From Glandiceps talaboti (lineage: Eukaryota > Hemichordata > Enteropneusta > Spengelidae): a stretch of 64,000 nt of DNA. The notes below the pieces were generated by a model. It was given only the letters and a program-made list of their open reading frames with translations. It was not told the DNA's origin and ran no database searches. The position numbers and the translations under genes were made by a program. The stretch lies in NCBI RefSeq assembly GCF_964340395.1, contig NC_135570.1, positions 13,272,822 to 13,336,821 of the forward strand. Direction: 5' to 3'. Shown piece by piece: positions 1 to 11,866 of this stretch (within the stretch, counting starts at the first letter, position 1; every line of letters starts with the position of its first letter).

Positions 1-917
1 AAGACCGTCCCAGTGAGGTGTTTATACCAAAACATTGCCATATATAGAGGGTTTTGGGAAAGTTACTAAAATAAATCACCGCAAGAGACGTCGGTACCAG
101 GATTTTAAGTGTACACGTGTCGTCCTTCAGTAATATTAAGTAATTCCTGACAAATCGGAAGCACTGTGATATCAAATATTAATGTTTTCTTAAAAGTCCT
201 GCGTATAAAAGATTAGTGGTGAAGTAATAATCATCAAAGTTAAAAATATCATAACGGACCTTTTCCGAATATGTTGTGGAGTAAACGCAACATGGATGTT
301 CTCTGTGTATTGTTCATTCGTAAGGAGAAACGAACTTGATAAAAAAACTATTCTGCAAATGATCAAACTTTGAACGCTTATGTAGTCACTTACTGGGTGG
401 TATTCGCAGTTACAAGCGTTGAATTGTATACAATTTGAACGGTTCAGCGTGTTGTCTAAGATACCGTGTTATCATCTCCTCTTTTCAGACACAACAACAT
501 CGAAAGATGATTATAAACGGCAGATAAATCAACGTTTAGACGTGGAAGTGGAAAACGTATACCCACAGATTACGTATGAAAGGCTCGGAGTTAGGGAATA
601 CTGTAACATTACATATTACATGTTTTCATAACGGTAACACGCATCTTTGATACAATTTCTATACATACATACATACATACATACATACATACATACATAC
701 ATACATACATACATACATACATACATACATACATACATACATACATACATACATACATACATACATACATACATACATACATACATACATACATACATAC
801 ATACATACATACATACATACATACATACATACATACATACATACATACATACATACATACATACATACATACATACATACATACATACATACAGATATAT
901 TATAAATAAACAACTGC

Positions 918-975
<58 letters not shown>

Positions 976-1422
976 TATGATGAACATTTCCCACATGCTG
1001 AGAGAATTGAAAAAAAGCAAAACAATTAGTTGTAGCCTCCACTTCAGAGGATGCCTATGAGATTTGCATTGCGGATATATTTTGCCGACATTTAAGAGAC
1101 AGGAGTTGGACCTACGTACTTTCATCAATATATTGACCGACCAACATACTATTACGTGAAGACATGGCCTTCAAGCAAAAGGCGGTAGTCATTATGTAAG
1201 GGAATGGTGGGAAAAAGTCTGCAAGACTGAGAATAAAAAGAGTCATTTTCTTGCCTGTTAATCGTGCACTGTATAAACAACGGAAAACAAATACTCCCAC
1301 TTTGAAAAAGTTTGAAAAAAACAAACCAACAATGACGGAACGGCAACTTAAAACGGTAGGACACGTGAAGAACAGTGTATTTCCTCCCACATATATCATG
1401 TATATAAACAAGTTGAACTTAC
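1..1422 (-). other. Intron 1 of the ANTXR-like gene
   Basis: No second ANTXR exon is visible here. The interval holds a long ATAC tetranucleotide array (661-892) next to a CAGA array (917-974). A 70-codon open frame at 419-631 follows a pyrimidine-rich AG but resembles nothing I know. Confidence 0.5.
661..974. repeat. (ATAC)n followed by (CAGA)n microsatellites
   Basis: About 230 bp of uninterrupted ATAC units is followed, after a 25-bp gap, by about 58 bp of CAGA units. Open frames reading IHTY or YVCM through it are repeat artefacts. Confidence 0.98.
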
Positions 1423-1583
1423 CGGTCAAGAACGAAATACAGGTCGAAACCTCCTGTACACCGAGTCGATTTTAAGTACTCCGTATCATCAGACACCACA
1501 ACTTCGCAAACACATGCGAGAGGTAGTAGGCAAAATATTAGCCCAACCAGAGACGTGGAAACTTGTACAGCTCTGTCGCTCAT
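1423..1583 (-). CDS. ANTXR-like receptor, first coding exon (partial gene)
   Basis: This exon encodes 53 residues plus two bases of the next codon. It begins with a hydrophobic signal peptide (MSDRAVQV, then a Leu/Val/Ile/Cys-rich core) and ends in CTGGFDLYFVLD, cut by a GTAAGT donor at 1422-1421. Cys-x-Gly-Gly-Phe-Asp-Leu-Tyr-Phe-Val-Leu-Asp is the first beta strand of the extracellular vWA domain of anthrax toxin receptor/CMG2-type proteins, where the metal-binding DxSGS follows directly; that part would lie in exon 2, outside the window. Family members are type I membrane proteins that bind extracellular matrix. An in-frame upstream ATG at 1664 would add 27 residues ahead of the signal peptide, so the ATG at 1583 is preferred. 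The gene runs left, so bases 1-1422 are intron 1. The family call is good; the paralogue cannot be told. Confidence 0.72.
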
Positions 1584-2000
1584 TCTGTTAAAACGCAGTC
1601 CCGTCCTCGTGGGTTCCTCCTCCTTCGGTGCTTCAGCTGGAATGCAAATGTTGAGATGAGTCACGTGTTAACCACTGAAATGGATTATGTGTACCGTGTT
1701 TATTTCTATTCACCAAGACATTTCCGTTTTCTTCTTTCCGTAAAAATAATAGCACGGTTTGACCTTTGACACCAGAGGTGAATGTGAATCACGCTACGAA
1801 CGTTGAGGTATTTCTGGACACTCTGGGAATAGGTAAAGCACATTGAAAGGAGAGGAACTTGCAGACTGTTGTGGCACTAACAAAAAGAACAGGATGTGGT
1901 CGCAGTGACTCAATAAAATGACGATTTTTTTCAGCTATTACGCCTCGAGTTTTTTCCCGAAATAAATATATAAATTTGTGCTGGAACTTCATAGCACTTA

Positions 2001-2125
2001 GTCTAGTTCCAATACGACCGTGTTACGATTTGCACTATGTTATCTTCAAACATTACAGTAATGCGTGAAGATAAACGTAGAGTAAATCGTAACATGGTAC
2101 GGTCGTATTGGAAGTTGGAACTAGG
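2001..2125. mobile_element. Hairpin MITE, TCTAGTTCC family, copy 1
   Basis: The left arm GTCTAGTTCCAATACGACC is mirrored by the right arm GGTCGTATTGGAAGTTGGAA plus CTAG, around a second inner pair (GTTACGATTT / AAATCGTAAC). A shorter relative with the same ends lies at 30221-30296. The size and near-palindromic structure fit a non-autonomous DNA transposon. Confidence 0.7.
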
Positions 2126-3930
2126 CTACACATTTTGCAGTGTGAAGCCCCTGTTAATAGACACTGGGCCGAGTAATATCTACAGTAGTACAACGCTAAG
2201 TTAGGTTTTTTTTAAATTGATGTCTGACATACCACGGCCGCGGGAAAGGCACAAAATGAGCTTCTGTCGAGCAGTAGAACAAAACATAGTATGGTGATGT
2301 ACTGCCGCGCTGCCGTTCTGATATGTACTTGTTTTAAAATCTGTTAAAGGAGTGTGTACGTATAAATATTATTGACTATACTACAATAATAGTATTCTAT
2401 CAAATTACAGATATCCACACAATTTTATTCCATATTTCTTGAAAGACTTTGTTATCCTTTTTTTCTTTGCCACCATATCCTTCAAGATACACCACAAAGT
2501 TTAACTCTTTGGGATTTTCTGGTTTTACTCCAGCTCTGTATGCATTGATATACTAGTACAGAGAGTGTATAAATCATTGCAAACTTGTTGCGAACGACAT
2601 TCTCACTTGCGATTTTAACATATGCAAATATTTTATCCAATGACGTCATTCTTTCACTCTAAATAATTACGACATCAAATTGTGACGATATTTCCACGTG
2701 ACAGGCACGAGTTCCGGCTGAAGCTTATGTAGCAGAGTTTTTCGTATTGCGTTCCTAACAGGAACTATGTATGCCTTTAATCAATTCACTAAGTACTTGA
2801 ATTTGCACGTAACCATGGTAATGTTTTGCGATTGTTTGTATTTAGAAGTGAGTCGCCAAGCGTTGACCTAATTCAGATTCAAAGATTGAAATGCATACGT
2901 GTTCCATACACGCAGTCTAATGACATACGTGGATTTCACATGGACCGCATACTCACCTGGTTTGCTGACGTCACACTCGAACAGCCAATGAGCACACACT
3001 ATTTACATTACAGCTGTCAAAATGGCTGTATTCGTAAGTAGATTTGTGACAATGAAGTATCCTCCGGCATTCACTTTCAGAAGCCTAATTTGTACCTTTT
3101 CGAAGTCAGACATTTAAAATCCTTCTTCTTTTTTTCATAAAAACTAACATTGCGTTGTAACATTGTGAATATCACTCAGCTTAAGGTCACATGATGATTG
3201 AAACGAGATTCCAACACAAAATCTGTTATATTTCGAAAAAAAAAACAACCTCTAACTACAAAGGGGTTGGACCGTTCGTATACTTGCTGAACAAGTGGAA
3301 CAAATTTGAGGAAAATGTATCCTCGGTCAGAATATTCTGTTTTCCTCCGTCTTTACACTTACCTTGAACGGTATTATGATTCCTCATTCTCTAAAACCAG
3401 AGCTGTTACATCTTCCGCGACACTGCGAAATAACGACATTCTCGCAAACCAGTGCTGTTATTTCTTCCACGACGCGACACTGCGAAATAACGAAACAACC
3501 TCTTTGACGGTGCCGTAAAAGAGGCTGTGGGGCTACGACGATGTGATTCTGCACTGAGTGCTTCAATACCACGTTCGTGTCATCACACGTGATGTACAGG
3601 TATGACCACCTGTGATTGGTCAAATCTGTTGCACCTGTCACATATGCTATTTATTCACTGGAACACAATCAACTGATTCAGGTGTAATTTACACAATAAT
3701 TCATTGACGGCGTTATCTTGAAACTTTGAAAGCAGTCAAGAACAATTTAATTTCATATGTATATCTACAGTCTGCGTGTAGATGGATTAAAATATACAAA
3801 TGCCATTCCAGTAGGATACAAATAGCTTTAAGATGAACGTTGATTTTGATTCATCTATTTAGGGGCGAGATCTATAGTCAGATAAATAAAACCGAAATTC
3901 TTTTACTACTTTGGGGTGGGGTGGGGTGTA

Positions 3931-4031
3931 TAGTCTGTATGGTATGCCGTGACGGGGCGCCCTCACACATCGGTCAACCCGGATAGAGCAAGCCGTTGAG
4001 GGCAGACCAACACGACGTATTTTACAGTCTA
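3931..4031. mobile_element. TAGTCTGTA-family MITE, copy 1
   Basis: This is a short GC-rich element in AT-rich DNA. It starts TAGTCTGTATGG, carries the core GACGGGGCGCCCTCACACAT, and ends ACGACGTATTTTACAGTCTA. The same ends and core recur at 9245-9354, 11555-11644, 30506-30611 and 38642-38743. Confidence 0.75.
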
Positions 4032-5121
4032 CATATAACACTGTACATGGTATGTAATGAGTAAAACCATAAGTGACAGAACAAACGAAATACAGGTATT
4101 CATTTATATTTACAGCACACTTGTTCACATTACTAAATCTTGTACATTCCAGTAAAAATCCTTCACATCTTGAAAACGTCCTTAGATGAGAAACCAGTCA
4201 TTAAAATCCGTTTTTTGTAATCATTTATTGCTAATAGAAATTTATTTCACGATGTACAATAAAACAAGCCTGACTTAGTGGTTTTCGATAAAAAATAATT
4301 TTCAGGTGCATTTCATGTAAAAAGACCCGTGTCGCGATGTGCTTATAAAAATCGCAATATACAGGCTGGACAAATGTACAATATTATTTACAAATTCGGT
4401 ACAATTTCAATTGATTTCTTTAAATTGTAGATAATATACAAATGTAATATTCCAATACCCTGTAAAATCCACCCGTGTGATATGTCGCAATACTCTAGAA
4501 ATTGTCATTGCCGTAAAACCACATACCTCTTTGCGGCACCGTCTGCGACACACAACCGCAACGTATTAAAACGGAACACAATACACTCTGGCTTGCAAGA
4601 GTGAGAATTTGTGTATGCTTTTAGCCATCATTGGGAATTCTTGTCTTGTTCATATGCTTTTGGGAATGGCTTCCATACTTTTAAAAAAAGAAGCGCCCAG
4701 AGACCTACTCTAAATACACATAATAAGTAACGCGAGTTTCAGGTAACGACCCCTTCTAAATTATCTACAATCTATATTATCGTTAGCCAGTAAACCCAAA
4801 TATGGCGTAATTTCAATCCTTATTTTAAAACAAAAATATTGTCTGACTGTAAATAGGCACTTAAAAGTCAAATATATCAAATTATTATTCACAACAAGTA
4901 AAAACAAATTATTACCTATTTGATGTAGAAATGTACAACCCTCTTTACTTACCAAATCAGTGTGTACATTTCATTCCTCCTGGGATTGACAAAAACATGT
5001 CTATTTCATTTTTTTTCTTCAAATTTCAGTTTCTTTTAAAAAATAAGCAATTACCAGAAATTGTATGCCTTGGTAAATATCACAATTGGGTTCAAAAGTT
5101 TACATTACATTCTTATACTGT

Positions 5122-5296
5122 CCTATCTGATTAAAATCTGATATCATGGTGAAAGCGACTAGTTGTCTTTATTTACCTCTATTTCCATCGTTTTGTGTCG
5201 TTTGTTTTGACGCCTTCCTACCCGGAACAAAACAAACGACACATAACGATGGAAACAGAGGTAAATTTCACCACATCAGATTTTAATCAGATAGGG
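5122..5296. mobile_element. Hairpin MITE with outer and inner inverted arms
   Basis: The outer arms read CCTATCTGATTAAAATCTGA and TCAGATTTTAATCAGATAGG. The inner arms are TTTACCTCTATTTCCATCG and CGATGGAAACAGAGGTAAA, followed by AAACAAACGACAC on the mirrored side. No coding capacity. Confidence 0.75.
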
Positions 5297-5960
5297 CATC
5301 TACTGTGATTTCTATTATAATGTTTTGAAGGGTTCCATTATGTGTTTTGTCAAGAATCGGTCCGTCTATGAGCCGGGATTGATTGATCGATTAACTGGAC
5401 AAGATATCGAGAATCAACGCTGTTCGTAGCGAACAGCGTACAACGCGTTAACGGCGTCGAACTTATGTGAAGCTCTCGGAAGAGTCCAACTGATTGAAAA
5501 GCATAATTATACACTCTCTTATAATCATTGATAATACAGGCAAAATGCGTATTTTTTTGCAATTATTTTTTAGTAGTCAATCAAAAACGAACCTTGGGAA
5601 AAGCGCCATGTTATACCACGTCCTTCCGTGGATCGTTTCTGAGTTGAATACAACGGTTAAAAGGCAATTAGTATAGTTGATGTGTGTATGTGTAAGAGAA
5701 ACCATTACCTATAGCTATTTACCGTCATTTTTACTGTTATTTATATCTCTTGTGTTATGAGTTTTCAATATTTGGGATATGTTGGATGATAATTTGTGAA
5801 ATATAAAATGGACGAAAACGTAGATATAAAGTACGTAAAATATAGCAAACCATATAATTCTCAGCGTTGAATATATGCGCTCCGGCCGGTTCCGGGGTAC
5901 TCCGACGGAATGGGATGACGACGTAACGGGGACCCCGGCGCGCATATTTTCAGTGCTAGA

Positions 5961-5966
5961 TTTATT
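5961..5966 (-). terminator. Poly(A) signal AATAAA for GGT
   Basis: TTTATT on the plus strand reads AATAAA on the minus strand, about 107 bases past the GGT stop codon. The spacing is plausible, but the cleavage site is not proven. Confidence 0.5.
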
Positions 5967-6072
5967 TGAATTTGGCCCATACCCCACGTCTGTTATTTCT
6001 CCTTGTGTATCACTTGCCGAAAAGTGTCGACATCAAATCTGCGCGATTGAAGTACAAATGATTGGTATAGTT

Positions 6073-6564
6073 TTAGAATACCACCGCTCCCGATCCTCGC
6101 TTTCGTCTTTCAGCATACGCACTCAAAGTGTGATGTTTAGCCATAGCAACCATGACGTCACTAGTCGCCTCCTCCTCTTCTCTCATCTCGTGACCTTTGT
6201 TCTTGAGACCAGTTATGACGTCACTTGGAATACCAACTGTTTGAAACAAAAGTAGAAAATAAAGAATATATTCAACACAGTTCATAACATTATGACTGTC
6301 TTGGAACAAATAAAATACTAGTAGATATATCTGTTTGAATCATATTAGGCAGATTTATCTCATAAATTAAATTATGCACTTTTGCACCAATTTGGATATT
6401 TAAACCAAAAAAATCGACAGGAGCTGCGTGCACCAACATTTTGCAAATACAACCACAGACCGTCTATCCCCTCAGATGGAGGGACTGTCATACAGGCCAG
6501 AACCAATGACAATTTAGCTTACAAATCACTTTTACTTTGTATATCTGGAGGTATAATTGAACTA

Positions 6565-6595
<31 letters not shown>

Positions 6596-9500
6596 CATAC
6601 ATACATACATACATACATACATACATACATACATACATACATACATACATACACACACATACATACATATATACATACATACACACACACATACATATAT
6701 ACATACATACATACATACATACATACATACATACATACATACATACATACATACATACATTTATACATACATACATACATACATACATACATACATACAT
6801 ACATACATACATACATTTATACATACATACATACATACATACATACATACATACATACATACATACATACATACATTTATACATACATACATACATACAT
6901 ACATACATACATACATACATACATACATACATACATACATACATACATACATACATACATACATACATACATACATACATACATACACACACACATATAT
7001 AATATATATTAATAATTATCAGAGAAGACAGAGTAAAGGTGTGTAAACATATTAGTTTTCATATCCTCTTACTTTCATAATTGACAGTGTTCGGGAACAA
7101 ACGTGTATGGACACGAAGTCTATCACCAGCTTCCTCTAGTGGCAAATCATAGGACACAACGTTAAGGAAAACAAGAGAGACCGCTGTTAGGATTCGTGTA
7201 CCCCCGTTCCCTCCATATATCGTATTCTCTTCACCAGTACTCATCGCTCGGTGTGTTAGAATTGGAGTAATCGATGACTGAGGGCGCTTTCCGGGTGCGA
7301 TAAAGTTGGCCTGTCGGTATGAGACAAAAATAGGTTTAAGATTTGAAAATTACACAAATGTATATGTAGTAAAATAGTGGAGAGTTCTTCAAAATATAAT
7401 ATGATGTAAAAGATGTAGTACATTTAATATAATATAATATAGTATGACATAATATAATATAATATAATATATATTATATCATTTAATTTAATGTAATGTA
7501 ATGTAATATTATAATATAATACACAATAATATAATGTACTATAACATAATAAAACGTAATTTAATATATGATATAATATAATACAATGTAATATAATTTA
7601 ATGTAATATATATTATAATATAATATAATATACTATAACATAACATAATATAACATAATATAATATAATATAATATAATATAATATAACATAACATCATA
7701 TAATATAATATAATATAATTATAATCATATTGACGTGAAAAACTGATAAAATACAATTTGGATTTAGTTACAACTACACAAGTACTCACTGTACTTTCGT
7801 TGACTGTAGTATTTCCTGACGACCACGAGAAATCATCCATTACGTTGTTTAATAGTATACCATCCTCTGTCATTACAGCACTGCCGAACCTCGTATTTAC
7901 AGAACTAGGGACACAAGATGAAAACTCAACAAGTTGAACGAGGCAGAGAGAATAAACTGAATACATGCTTCATTTTGAAGTAATGACGATATAAAATTTT
8001 GCTGCCATTTCTGCCGATCAAAATATCTGAATGAAACGAGTACAAAAACGCCTATAAACGTTCGACCAGGTTCCACGAAGGAATTACTAGTATAAGTAGG
8101 GACAACCTGTTTAGTCCCAGTGCAATAAGTGTAAGACCAGTGCTAAAAAAATAATATGCAAAGTTCAAAGGTCGTGATATCAGTACACCTGTTATCTAGT
8201 TTATAATGATGTACAACGTTTTATACGCTAGTCTCATTTCAAGGATTTTTTTTCTTGATAACCTTTGACCCCCTTCTTACCTTGTAATAGATACCATATT
8301 GTCATCATTGTCGATCACACATGCGTGCGCTGTACCGAAGTCAGGTTTAGGGAAAAACGGACCATAATATTCAGGTGGATAGGTTTCGTTGTCGTTGATT
8401 CTCAGCCGTAGCGATTCCGCCCACGTTTTACTATGAAAGACGATAGAAATGTGATGCATGACTACATTATATGGTATTATGATACATAGAAACACATACT
8501 CTATATTTGAAACATTGCTATCTTAGACTGTCCGCTGATTGGCCAAGAACATGTCACGTGAGGTAAATGTCATTACTAAAATTTACGTGTCAAGCACTCC
8601 TAATGAAATGATGTCATCATGCACAATTATATAGCACACAATTGACTACGCAAATTGCGTGTTGGTACATGTTGTTCCTCGTCTGCAGAGGGTGAACCAA
8701 AACACAAAATATCAACATTGAGCCATTTTACTAGGAACTTTCTCAGTGACATGATACATGATCATGTCTGTCATCAGACAATCCACCAGGCCGTGAGTAT
8801 CAGACAACCATTGAAAAGATCAATCAGGTCATAATATATTTTAAGGGTGCTTACTTTAACATAATATTGGTAAGTTCTTCGGTATCGTCCACAAAGTCTG
8901 GATCTCCAAGTCTTGTTTTTTGTGCGAATCCAAACTTAAAAGCCTGTTGTCAAAATATCAAAACAGAAAAAAATGATCAAATTGTAAAATCGCATAAGTC
9001 AAACTTTATTAAAATCTTGACAAACTATGATTGTGTACGACAGACCAAAAATTTTCGAAAAAAAAAATTCTTAAAAAGAAAAGAATAACCGTAAACTGGA
9101 ATCAGCATTTTACTCGTGAAAACGTCCAAATGACGGACTGAATGTACTATTTATGCAGTTTGTTTTGGATATCGGCGAAACGAAGGAGACTGTGGAATAA
9201 TGTCCGAGTACAGGGTCAGGCTGAAATGGTTGTCATTAGCTCCTCGACTGTAAGATGCGTCGTGTCATTCCCCCCTCACCGGCCTCATGGGAGAGGTTGA
9301 CCGATGACGGATGTGTGAGGGCGCCCCCCGCCACGGCGTACCGTACAGAGACTACACCAGGCCTTGTGTTGTCCAATGAGAAAAGTTTGGGTTTAGAATT
9401 TCAGAAAGATTACTTAACTATTCCAATCAATAAGTTATCGAAAGATCTTTCTTGACAGCGACCTGCAAAACTGCGACCTGCGAATCGCAAAACTGACGAC

Positions 9501-11784
9501 TGGTCGTTCCGATAAATTGCGAGATCTGTTAAACTTTTCGTGTCTACAAATAGCAATAGATCAAAATGATCGCCATATTGCTGCATCGTCGTAAAGTACT
9601 ACTGTCCTCCTTACGGCAACGCTTGCTTACGTTCACTCGAAAGAGAGGGTTACTTTTCGTTACGTCAGCGGAAAAGAAAAGTTCGCTAGCTTGTGAAAAT
9701 ATATTGATAGTGTTCTACCTCTATTGTCCGATGATACGTCAGTGTATCATCCATAACACTTGGGTCAAGATTATAACCTTCCAATATACCGATTATGGAT
9801 AAGAATACAGGACCACCTGAAGGAAGTGGAATTGCGTACACTGTGCGATCTGTTACCAAAACAAAACAATATCCTAAGAAACACATATTACAATTATTTT
9901 ACAATGAAACAGAAAATGGCTATTAAACTGACTTCATTTTGAAATTCCCACAGTTGCAGTACGAGATATTGTTGATCTGTTTTCATAGAAAACATTTGTA
10001 TATATAGAGGTCTAACTTTAGCGTCATTTTCTGGACGTGAGGTCGCCCTGACACGTATTTCACATACTTTCATTTTCAAAATGCGTACTATAATTGTCGA
10101 AACCCAACATATATATATATTACCGAATATGGGCGAATAAAAAATTGCCGTTTTTCTAGAAAACAAGAACATAAACCCAAATTTCTTTTTAATGTATTAA
10201 AAGGACTGGAAAGACCTTTTTCATATGGCAAAGTTTTGGAGAGAATTGGAGAACTTTGATTTTCAGAGAAATTGAATTCTACAGTTATCTACTAACCATG
10301 ATATGTGGACTTCAGTGGTTCTTTCCAGTACGCTTCATAGCCAGCAATATCCTCTGCAACCATATTGCCACCAGCAGTTTGTATCTATACATATAAATTG
10401 CATTATATAGTTTTACTATTTTTATATTTACAAATGTACTTGTAGTTTACGAATTTCAAAGTATTAGTGATCAGAAAGAACTGATTTACTATAACTTGAA
10501 TCCCACACATGTCTAGTCTGTAGAATTTAATTGTGTTGATAAACTTTGAAAATTGGAGTAGTTTAGACAGACTTATTCGAATTTGCTCATGAACGAACTA
10601 GGCAAACTTGATATGTACTCATGTATGGAAAACTTGCAAACTTTAAAACACATTCAAAAATCTTAGCATAAAGGAGTCCTTACAAAATGATGTTATACCT
10701 TGTTGAAATGGCTTGCCCGCTTTCCCACATCCCCATGAAATATCATGTGTTTGACAGCTCCATGTATCAATTCTCGAGAAAGTTTGGACTATCAGCCCCT
10801 TCTACAAATCATCTATACTCCCAATTTTCGACTAAGATACTCATCAATGCGAAATGGTATATCTTAAACTTCTTACTATAATTTCAAAACAAAGTCAACT
10901 GAATCACGTACCGCATCTATCATATTTTGTGCGAGACTCTCGTTGTAAAAGGTGTCAATCCCCTCAGTTGCTATGGTTTCCAAGACGTTGGCAAGGTCTG
11001 GTCTTTTCAGAATATCACCTTCTTTCACTGGTACACCATTGGGCATGTATATGTTTTTAAGTCTTGGTGAATAAGCCATACTGGTGTGTTCCTTACTCTG
11101 GACCGCATCAGCTGATAATTACGGAAATAACACACACGCGATGGGTTTTATCAGGCTGAATTTACGCCCCCCCCTCCCCCCCCCCCGCCCCAACTCCCTA
11201 TCGTTTGTTTTCATTCATTTTATTTTACAAAAAACTTGTAATCAGTTCAGTGGGTAAATAGATTATTATTAAATTCGTTAATATGAGTTATTGACATTAT
11301 CAAAATCGCCAGGTCCCCGGATGAGCTCGACCTAGAGATCTTGATTAATCTACATGGGAAACATGCACTACTCTAACGTTACATACATCCGTCACATCCC
11401 AATCACCAAAACCACCACCTTCACCATCACCACCAGCACCGAAACCACTGCCGATTACAGAATCATTGTACAGTTTATGTTAGGCACAATAGATTTACAA
11501 ATTTAACCTTTGTTTACAAGAAAGGGCAATTTTAAATTAATTTGCTCACTTATATAGTCTGTAAGCTACATCGTGACGGGGCGCCCTCACACATCGATCA
11601 ACCGGTGAGGGCGGAGCGATACGACGTATTTCACTTACAGTCTAATATACGAAAATGACATTTCTCACCTGTGTGGCCAGTGACAAGGAAGCCATTTCTC
11701 GCTAGTGCTATCACTGGGTCAAATAATTCTTTCCATTCGAGTCTATTACATGCAAAAAAATGACAAATATGAGAGAATGACGGA

Positions 11785-11866
<82 letters not shown>

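Larger units (their letters stand above)
1584..6072. other. Intergenic region between the ANTXR-like gene and GGT
   Basis: The two minus-strand genes are separated by about 4.5 kb. No exon with convincing coding sequence was found. The region contains three inverted-repeat elements, listed separately (2001-2125, 3931-4031, 5122-5296). The left part should include the ANTXR-like promoter and 5' UTR, the right end the GGT 3' UTR. Confidence 0.55.

Noticed and set aside
419-631. 70-codon plus-strand frame after a pyrimidine-rich AG
   Set aside because: No known domain, no partner exon on the plus strand, and it lies in the presumed intron 1 of the minus-strand ANTXR-like gene.
609-1128. Long open frames reading YVCM or IHTY on both strands
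   Set aside because: They are translations of the ATAC and CAGA microsatellites; the same artefact occurs at 6488-7012 and 58664-59197.
5875-6255. 126-codon plus-strand open frame
   Set aside because: It is antisense to the last GGT exon and its 3' UTR, where the minus strand has the clear coding match.
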